From contig CAJUMG010000004.1 in the NCBI GenBank assembly GCA_910587335.1, positions 69,277 through 74,464 on the forward strand: a DNA stretch of 5,188 nucleotides, in the 5' to 3' direction. Both the position numbers and the translations under genes were made by a program. The notes below the pieces were generated by a model. The model worked only from the letters and a program-made list of their open reading frames with translations. It searched no databases and was not told where the DNA came from. Below, piece after piece: positions 1 through 4,212 of the stretch (its first letter is position 1; each line of letters opens with the position of its first letter). The stretch comes from an uncultured Oscillospiraceae bacterium (GTDB lineage: Bacteria; Bacillota; Clostridia; Oscillospirales; Ruminococcaceae).

Positions 1-152
1 GAGGCGGAAGTGGCGAAAGTTGAGGCTCTGCTTAAAAAGGCACAGGCAAAAATGATTCCGTACCACTTAATAGTCAGCGAGCCGATGGTAAATGCATCTG
101 GACTGATGGAAAAGGAAAAACCCAGTCCGGGAAAAGAAACGATTTGCGTCAT
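1..152 (-). CDS. lgt: Prolipoprotein diacylglyceryl transferase, N-terminal fragment (runs off left edge)
   Basis: Lgt is the membrane enzyme that moves diacylglycerol from phosphatidylglycerol onto the lipobox cysteine of prelipoproteins, the first step of lipoprotein maturation. Only 50 codons are visible. They start at an ATG at 152-150, preceded by GGAG (161-164) at an 8-nt spacing. The N-terminus carries the family signature: SFPGLG at residues 6-11, then AFTIGSLTIKWYGIIFACAF at 20-39. The AF-I-----I-WYGII pattern opens the first membrane helix in Lgt proteins. It lies 63 nt downstream of ymfH on the same strand, an order I recall from other Clostridia, so co-transcription is likely. One oddity: after WYG (30-32) only eight hydrophobic residues come before SRASTF (41-46), where the family usually has about 15. 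This could be a small in-frame deletion, a frameshift or lineage divergence. The plus-strand frame open over 1-189 is the shadow of this gene. The identity is firm; whether the gene is intact cannot be judged. Confidence 0.86.
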   Translation of the reverse strand, partial: MTQIVSFPGLGFSFSISPDAFTIGSLTIKWYGIIFACAFLSRASTFATSA

Positions 153-199
153 CACAAAAACTCCATTCTGCTGTATTTTTCATCTCTGATGACAAACGC
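146..199 (-). promoter_or_regulatory. Possible lgt translation-initiation hairpin
   Basis: On the minus strand, UCAUC just downstream of ymfH can pair with the GAUGA that contains the lgt start codon. Flanking GCG/CGC adds base pairs across a small bulge. The loop of about 34 nt contains the lgt ribosome binding site GGAG. The same UCAUC can instead form a local hairpin with a nearer GAUGA (180-192, loop AGA). The two structures are mutually exclusive. Pairings were found by eye and the helices are short, so function is speculative. No promoter or convincing terminator is visible in the ymfH-lgt gap. Confidence 0.22.
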
Positions 200-215
200 C
201 CTGTAAGGGACAAGC

Positions 216-1496
216 CTATCTTTCCTCCAACGGTTTGATCACCGACAACGCCGCATACTCGGTTCGGTAATCCTCTATCAATCGTTTCTGCGCCTGCTCA
301 ATGGTGGAGGAAGCGGCCGTATCCAGCAGGTCATACAGATCCAACCCGGAAAAATAGGTGCCGGTCATCACATTTGCAATGGAATCCGGACGGTTTAGCA
401 TTCGAACATACCGGCCATAAACCGCCTTTTTGCCGCGCTCGAACGCCGCCGGATCAATCCCCTCTTTTTGCACCCGCTCAATTTCCCGCAGAATCGCTTC
501 AGCCGTTCTGTCCGGATCCTTGGATTCCCCCGAAAAGATCAGCGCCGCAAAATCTCTGCCGGAATCAGCTTCACAGTCAAAGGTGGTGTTGATTAAACCG
601 CTGTCGTATAGCCGGCGATACAACGGGGATGCATCCCCTGCCAAAACCTCGTTGACAATTTCATTGATCACACTGCCAACCATATTGGTTTTGGCGTCCG
701 CCGGGCATACTTTTAGCCCCAGACAAAACATCGGAGCTGCCACCGGGAATTTTTGCTCAATCCGTTTTTGCCGCACCTGATCCGGCTCCTGCACCCGCTC
801 CCGCTCCAGCCAAAGCTTTGGCGCCGGCTTTAATATCTCATCGGCTATACGAATCACCGCATCCGGCGAAAAGCTTCCCGCCACTGCCAATGTCATATTG
901 TGCAGATTATAAAAGGTTCGATAGGTCTCGTACAGGCTGTCCGCCGTAATCTGGGCAATGCTTTCCACCGTCCCCGCAATGTCAACAGAGATGGGATGAT
1001 GGACATACATCGCTTTAAGCAGATTGAAAAATACCCGCCAATCCGGATTATCGTCATACATCTTAATTTCCTGACCAATGATCCCCTGTTCTTTATCCAC
1101 CGTTTGCTTGGTAAAGTAAGGTGTGGTCACAAATTCCAGCAGGATGCGCAAGGACTCTTCAAAATGGTCGGCGCAGCCGAATAGATACGAGGTTTTATCA
1201 AAAGAGGTGAACGCATTGGCCGAAGCGCCGGTAGCGGCGTATTTGGCAAAGGCGTCCCCATCCTCATTTTCAAACATCTTGTGCTCCAAAAAGTGGGCGG
1301 TACCTGCGGGGATCCGGGTAAAGTCCGCCCCGGCATCCGTCCGGAATGCCATATCTACCGAGCCGTAATCGGTGGTCAGCATGGCGTAAGCGGAGCTAAA
1401 CCCTTCCATCGGGTACAAAAGCAGGGTCAGGCCGCTGGGATGCTTTACCTTTAAATAGCTTTCCTGCATTCTTTTCGAATGAATCGTTTGTTTCAT
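216..1496 (-). CDS. ymfH: M16 family zinc peptidase subunit YmfH-like (catalytic partner)
   Basis: A 426-residue M16 (pitrilysin/processing-peptidase) homologue of YmfH length. The inverted zinc motif HFLEH is at 68-72, with zinc ligands H68 and H72 and catalytic E71. The downstream glutamates E136 and E143, seven apart in KEQGIIGQEI, match the auxiliary and third-ligand glutamates of the family, so the metal site looks intact. The C-terminal half has the expected SPLYRRLYDSGLI segment (290-302), but Y297 and N303 stand where many M16 enzymes carry their Arg/Tyr pair. There is no signal peptide, so it is probably cytoplasmic. The ATG overlaps the ymfF stop as ATGA (1493-1496). AAGGAGG at 1507-1513 sits 10 nt upstream, which supports this start and coupled expression. 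In Bacillus subtilis YmfF and YmfH are linked to 5-aminopentanol modification of elongation factor P; whether that role applies here is unknown. The substrate cannot be told from sequence. Confidence 0.93.
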   Translation of the reverse strand: MKQTIHSKRMQESYLKVKHPSGLTLLLYPMEGFSSAYAMLTTDYGSVDMAFRTDAGADFTRIPAGTAHFLEHKMFENEDGDAFAKYAATGASANAFTSFDKTSYLFGCADHFEESLRILLEFVTTPYFTKQTVDKEQGIIGQEIKMYDDNPDWRVFFNLLKAMYVHHPISVDIAGTVESIAQITADSLYETYRTFYNLHNMTLAVAGSFSPDAVIRIADEILKPAPKLWLERERVQEPDQVRQKRIEQKFPVAAPMFCLGLKVCPADAKTNMVGSVINEIVNEVLAGDASPLYRRLYDSGLINTTFDCEADSGRDFAALIFSGESKDPDRTAEAILREIERVQKEGIDPAAFERGKKAVYGRYVRMLNRPDSIANVMTGTYFSGLDLYDLLDTAASSTIEQAQKRLIEDYRTEYAALSVIKPLEER

Positions 1497-2782
1497 TGGT
1501 CCTGTCCCTCCTTATTTGCGGCTAAGAAAAATACCGTATCCAGCGTAATCTGGGCCGCCGCTTTCTGAATCTTTTGTTTATCTATTCGAGAAACCTTCTC
1601 CACATTTTCTAACGGAGACTCCTCTGATCCGCTTAAAATCTGGGTCAGATACCAGTTTTCCAGCCCGCTCAGGGTATCCACCGTAGATTTTAGCGCATTG
1701 ACAATCGTCAGGATGGTGGAATCCAGCTCTTCCTGATCAAAATCTCCCTGCTGTACCAATGCCAGTTGCCGCAGAATCTCTTCCTGCGCCTTCTGCTCAT
1801 TGCCGGTTTCCACGCCGCTGTCTACCATCATCATACCGCTGGCCTTATCGTAACGGGCCGCGCAGTAATAGCACAGCGAAAGTTTTTCCCGAACATTTTT
1901 AAACAGGCGGGAAAAAGGCGTTCCGCCGTATAAGGCCACCATCATTTTCATCGCGTTGACCTGGTCCGGAGAGGACGTGTCCCCGGTGCGAAAGCCCATC
2001 ACCAGCTTACCCTGGGCGATATCGATATCCTCCCGAACCGTTTTTACCTCTGTCGCGGAAGATATAGGCAGGGACGCTTCATAAACAATTGGATCGCGTT
2101 CCGTCTTCGCAAATCGCCCGGCAAATACCTGCTGGGCTACAGACGGATCTCCGCTGCCGATAAAAAGGATTTCCACCGCCGACCGGCGCAAAAGCTCCCG
2201 ATACGCGTCGGTGGCGCTTTGGGCCGTAATCTCCTGGGCCCTTTCGCGGGTTCCATATTTTTTTACCGCTAGCGGACTGTCGCCAAACATGGTGGAAATA
2301 CAGCGATTGATGGCATATTCCCGCTTATCGTTGAATTCCGATTCAATGGTATCAATCAGATTCTGTTTTTCTAACCGGACATCCTCTTCAGAAAACAAAC
2401 CCTTTTCCAAATAAGGGTCAAACAGCATCCCACAGGCAAGATTCGCGCATTCCTGTACCAGTGGCGTCGGTTCGATCGCGTATCGGTCGTCCAGCGTCTG
2501 AACCGACAGATTGATAATCTGATAGGCGCCGTATTTGCGCACATCCGCGTCTACTACCGCACCGTATAAATCATCCAATTTTTCATTCAGCTGGGTAAAA
2601 TCCGGACAGTCCCGATAACGCAAACGCAGCACCGACGGAACAATTGCCCGATTGGCTGCCGTCTGTTCGTCCAACGGAAGCAGAAGATTGACAGAAATCC
2701 GGTTGGATTTAAATTTGGGATCGGTGATGGCGGTAAAATACACACCCTCTCCTATTTTCATTCGTTTCAGATGGTTGCTCAT
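1493..2782 (-). CDS. ymfF: M16 family peptidase-like subunit YmfF (zinc site lost)
   Basis: A 429-residue M16 fold homologue matching YmfF in length and layout. It lacks HxxEH: the corresponding region reads LNEKLDDLYGA (65-75). At the downstream glutamate pair only E138 remains, and T145 sits at the third-ligand position. It should therefore not bind the catalytic zinc. In the C-terminal half, SRLFKNVREKLSLCYY (291-306) keeps R298 and Y305, spaced like the substrate-handling Arg/Tyr pair of M16 enzymes. It probably pairs with YmfH, encoded next with a 4-nt overlap. The start is the ATG at 2782-2780, with GGAG 8 nt upstream, opening MSNHLKRMKIGEG. An upstream in-frame TTG at 2884 would add 34 residues but has no ribosome binding site, lies about 13 nt from the predicted transcript start, and gives a sequence unlike the family. 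Transcription likely starts from the promoter at 2904-2932. Confidence 0.92.
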   Translation of the reverse strand: MSNHLKRMKIGEGVYFTAITDPKFKSNRISVNLLLPLDEQTAANRAIVPSVLRLRYRDCPDFTQLNEKLDDLYGAVVDADVRKYGAYQIINLSVQTLDDRYAIEPTPLVQECANLACGMLFDPYLEKGLFSEEDVRLEKQNLIDTIESEFNDKREYAINRCISTMFGDSPLAVKKYGTRERAQEITAQSATDAYRELLRRSAVEILFIGSGDPSVAQQVFAGRFAKTERDPIVYEASLPISSATEVKTVREDIDIAQGKLVMGFRTGDTSSPDQVNAMKMMVALYGGTPFSRLFKNVREKLSLCYYCAARYDKASGMMMVDSGVETGNEQKAQEEILRQLALVQQGDFDQEELDSTILTIVNALKSTVDTLSGLENWYLTQILSGSEESPLENVEKVSRIDKQKIQKAAAQITLDTVFFLAANKEGQDQ

Positions 2783-2897
2783 TGGTCTAACTCCATTCTG
2801 CCGGCAAAGCGGCTGTAATGATCCACATTTATTCTGTCCCATAAAATAAAGGAAACATCTTGGAAAGGGAAAATATTTCTCCAAAGTATTTTTCTAA
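2783..2897 (-). promoter_or_regulatory. Untranslated leader of the ymfF-ymfH-lgt unit with the ymfF ribosome binding site
   Basis: About 115 nt separate the predicted transcript start (near 2897) from the ymfF ATG. The ribosome binding site GGAG is at 2791-2794, with 8 nt before the ATG, and it decides the start. A short GCCG/CGGC hairpin with a 6-nt loop lies just upstream of it. A U-rich 5' part can form a weak UUUGG/CCAAG stem. I see no riboswitch I can name, no terminator-like U run after a stable stem, and no short leader ORF with a good ribosome binding site. Confidence 0.5.
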
Positions 2898-2903
2898 AGG
2901 AAT

Positions 2904-2932
2904 ATTATAGCACAAGCTCTTTTTTTCTTCCA
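2904..2932 (-). promoter_or_regulatory. Extended -10 sigma-A type promoter for ymfF-ymfH-lgt
   Basis: On the minus strand a perfect TATAAT (2909-2904) is preceded by TGC, giving an extended -10 element. The -35 position 17 bp upstream reads TGGAAG (2932-2927), a weak match, as is usual for extended -10 promoters. The upstream sequence is A-rich on this strand. It sits between the rplS terminator and ymfF, which is where an independent promoter is expected. Confidence 0.75.
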
Positions 2933-2962
2933 CCGCTCCCCAAAGGGGAAAACTGAATAATT

Positions 2963-2975
2963 TGTAAAATTTACA
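2963..2975. repeat. 13-bp perfect dyad, candidate operator
   Basis: TGTAAA-A-TTTACA is a perfect 6+6 inverted repeat with one central base. Its centre is about 37 bp upstream of the -35 hexamer of the ymfF promoter and just after the rplS terminator. The size and symmetry would fit a dimeric regulator, but I cannot assign a regulator family, and A+T-rich intergenic DNA forms such dyads by chance. No second copy was noticed in the window. Confidence 0.3.
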
Positions 2976-2989
2976 TATTTTTGCCTACA

Positions 2990-3022
2990 AAGCAAAAGCC
3001 AGCGCCAAACCGGCGCCGGCTT
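2990..3022 (-). terminator. Intrinsic terminator of rplS
   Basis: Read on the minus strand, AAGCCGGCGCC (3022-3012) pairs with GGCGCTGGCTT (3006-2996) around a GGTTT loop. This gives 11 pairs including one G-U wobble, followed by TTTTGCTTTG. The wobble becomes an A-C mismatch on the plus strand, so the structure is better formed in the rplS-sense RNA. The stem begins 17 nt past the rplS stop codon. It separates rplS from the ymfF promoter. Confidence 0.87.
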
Positions 3023-3039
3023 CTGATCTTCGAAAAATT

Positions 3040-3384
3040 TTATCTGATTCTGGATTTGACCTTCGCGGCCTTGCCCACTCTGTCTCTGAGGTAGTAAAGC
3101 TTCGCGCGGCGAACCCGACCCTGACGGATGATCTCCACCTTCTCTACATTCGGGGAATGGAGCGGGAACACTCTTTCCACTCCACAGCCATGGGACAGAC
3201 GGCGAACGGTAAAGGTCTCAGCGACACCGCCATGTTTTTTCGCGATTACAGTGCCCTCAAATACCTGAATTCTCTCTCTGTCGCCTTCTTTAATCTTTAC
3301 ATGGACTCTAACCGAGTCGCCCACCTCGAAAGAAGGAACTTCCTTTTTCAGGCTGTCCTGCGCAATCAATTTCAAAGCATCCAT
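3040..3384 (-). CDS. rplS: 50S ribosomal protein L19
   Basis: A complete 114-residue L19, a large-subunit protein located at the interface with the 30S subunit. Family landmarks are all present: VGDSVRVHVKIKEG (21-34), RERIQVFEGTVIAKK (36-50), ETFTVRRLS (56-64), GVERVFPLHSPNVEKVE (68-84), and the basic C-terminal RRAKLYYLRDRVGKAAK (92-108). Length is normal. The start ATG at 3384-3382 has AGGAGG at 3393-3398 with an 8-nt spacer. In many Firmicutes rplS closes the rpsP-rimM-trmD operon. Here the gene upstream is the DUF2344 gene and the gene downstream is ymfF, so rplS stands alone with its own candidate promoter, a structured leader and a strong terminator. Autogenous control through the leader is plausible but inferred. 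Confidence 0.98.
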   Translation of the reverse strand: MDALKLIAQDSLKKEVPSFEVGDSVRVHVKIKEGDRERIQVFEGTVIAKKHGGVAETFTVRRLSHGCGVERVFPLHSPNVEKVEIIRQGRVRRAKLYYLRDRVGKAAKVKSRIR

Positions 3385-3513
3385 TTTTATTGCCTCCTCA
3401 TATTTTCAGACGTTCATATCCATTGCAATAAGGACAGAGGACCGCCCGCTTTCATGTCGCGGCATGTTTGCCGGGCATCAACTCCCGTCGCGGAATACGA
3501 CGGCACACAATGC
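3385..3513 (-). promoter_or_regulatory. Structured 5' leader of rplS, candidate L19-type leader RNA
   Basis: About 129 nt lie between the predicted transcript start (near 3513) and rplS. On the minus strand they hold a CCGTCG/CGACGG hairpin (3485-3503, loop of 7), a CGGCA-AACA-TGCCG hairpin (3460-3473), an enclosing GCCCG/CGGGC pairing (3472-3476 with 3444-3448), and an outer CATTG/CAATG helix (3508-3512 with 3421-3425). UCCUC near 3439 could pair with GAGGA of the ribosome binding site. Firmicutes are known to carry an L19 leader RNA family at this position. I have not matched its consensus. The ribosome binding site AGGAGG is at 3393-3398. Confidence 0.5.
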
Positions 3514-3519
3514 TTATTC

Positions 3520-3548
3520 AGTTTAGCATATTCGGATCAAAAAAACAA
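3520..3548 (-). promoter_or_regulatory. Candidate promoter for rplS
   Basis: On the minus strand, TTGTTT (3548-3543) and TAAACT (3525-3520) are separated by 17 bp. A TGC stands directly before the -10, as in extended -10 promoters. The -35 lies immediately after the DUF2344 stop codon. Both hexamers are imperfect (3 and 4 of 6 bases), so this is a reasonable but unproven promoter. Read-through from the upstream pair of genes could also supply rplS. Confidence 0.45.
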
Positions 3549-3552
3549 GCAT

Positions 3553-4212
3553 TTATGCAAATTTTTTTCCATCCTTCGTCAATACCGCCGTCTTTTTCAC
3601 CTTTATTTGTTCAATGAGCATCCCTGTTTGCTGTGCAAAGGTATCCAGTACAAGCGTAGGGTTGATATTCTGTTCATTCCCAGCCGGCAGATGCACAGCC
3701 AAAAGCACCCCATCTTCCTTGGCACAAATAGAAAGGTTATGTAGATGCTCTTTTAAAGAGATCTCCTTTTCTCCCTTTTTGGTCCGCTTTATGGCCAGAA
3801 TTTGCGGCTGCGCGAAAAAAGCGTCCAGAATCTGTTTTGCCCGATCCGGGTCGGTATCCGCCAGCTCCAGCCGTACCTCGTAAGCCGCCATCGCGATATC
3901 CGCCGCTTTGTATACCGGCGCAGCCGCCCGAAGTGCTTTCAGCCCCATAGGCAGGACCGCATCCAGCCGCCTGACAATCTCCTCTGATTCCATCTGCCGC
4001 ACCAGCCGAAAATCCACACATTCACACATACTTTCATAACCCAGCGCCAGCGGTAAAGGAAAGGTCAGATACGCGTGGGGATTGAACCCCTCGGTAAACC
4101 AAAGGGGGATCTGTGCCCGCTTCATCGCCCGCTGAAAGCAGCGGTTAATGTCCAAATGGGAAATGTATTTCGCTGTTCCGGTTTTTGCGTAGAATACGCG
4201 CATCGGTTCCAT
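3553..4212 (-). CDS. DUF2344 / TIGR03936-family protein paired with a radical SAM enzyme
   Basis: A 219-residue protein of a conserved family without established function, typically found beside, or fused to, the radical SAM protein encoded upstream. Family features are visible: MRVFYAKTG (4-12), YISHLD (16-21), the hallmark EGFNPH (41-46), LALGYES (55-61), a central basic KRTKKGEKE (142-150), and a C-terminal GNEQNINPTLVLDTF (178-192). There is no signal peptide or membrane segment, so it is likely cytoplasmic. The start is the ATG at 4212-4210, which shares its A with the TGA of the radical SAM gene (TGATG). AAGGAG at 4222-4227 lies 9 nt upstream. An upstream in-frame start at 4260 would lie inside the radical SAM gene and adds residues unlike the family. 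The overlap predicts coupled translation and a shared task, perhaps substrate presentation or RNA binding, which is inference. Confidence 0.9.
   Translation of the reverse strand: MEPMRVFYAKTGTAKYISHLDINRCFQRAMKRAQIPLWFTEGFNPHAYLTFPLPLALGYESMCECVDFRLVRQMESEEIVRRLDAVLPMGLKALRAAAPVYKAADIAMAAYEVRLELADTDPDRAKQILDAFFAQPQILAIKRTKKGEKEISLKEHLHNLSICAKEDGVLLAVHLPAGNEQNINPTLVLDTFAQQTGMLIEQIKVKKTAVLTKDGKKFA

Noticed and set aside
1..189. Plus-strand frame open from the left edge to a TGA at 187-189, seeming to be the end of an unknown gene
   Set aside because: The minus strand of the same stretch encodes a recognisable Lgt N-terminus with ATG and ribosome binding site; the plus-strand translation matches nothing I know.
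198..210. CCCT-GTA-AGGG hairpin after ymfH as a terminator
   Set aside because: It is a four-pair stem with a three-base loop and no U run on either strand; lgt follows closely on the same strand.
2783..2884. N-terminal extension of YmfF from a TTG codon at 2884
   Set aside because: There is no ribosome binding site, it is nearly at the predicted transcript start, the residues are unlike the family, and the ATG at 2782 has GGAG at the right distance.
2979..2997. TTTTGC/GCAAAA hairpin next to the rplS terminator
   Set aside because: It reuses the terminator's U tract and is much weaker than the GC-rich stem; probably incidental.
3541..3572. Possible terminator after DUF2344: GCATAAATGC followed by a T run, flanked by an A run
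   Set aside because: The G+C part of the stem is only about three pairs with a tiny loop; too weak to call. The T run more likely forms part of the rplS promoter region.
3157..3744. Plus-strand open frame of 195 codons opposite rplS and the end of the DUF2344 gene
   Set aside because: It is antisense to two well-supported genes, has no family features, and has a composition typical of a shadow frame.
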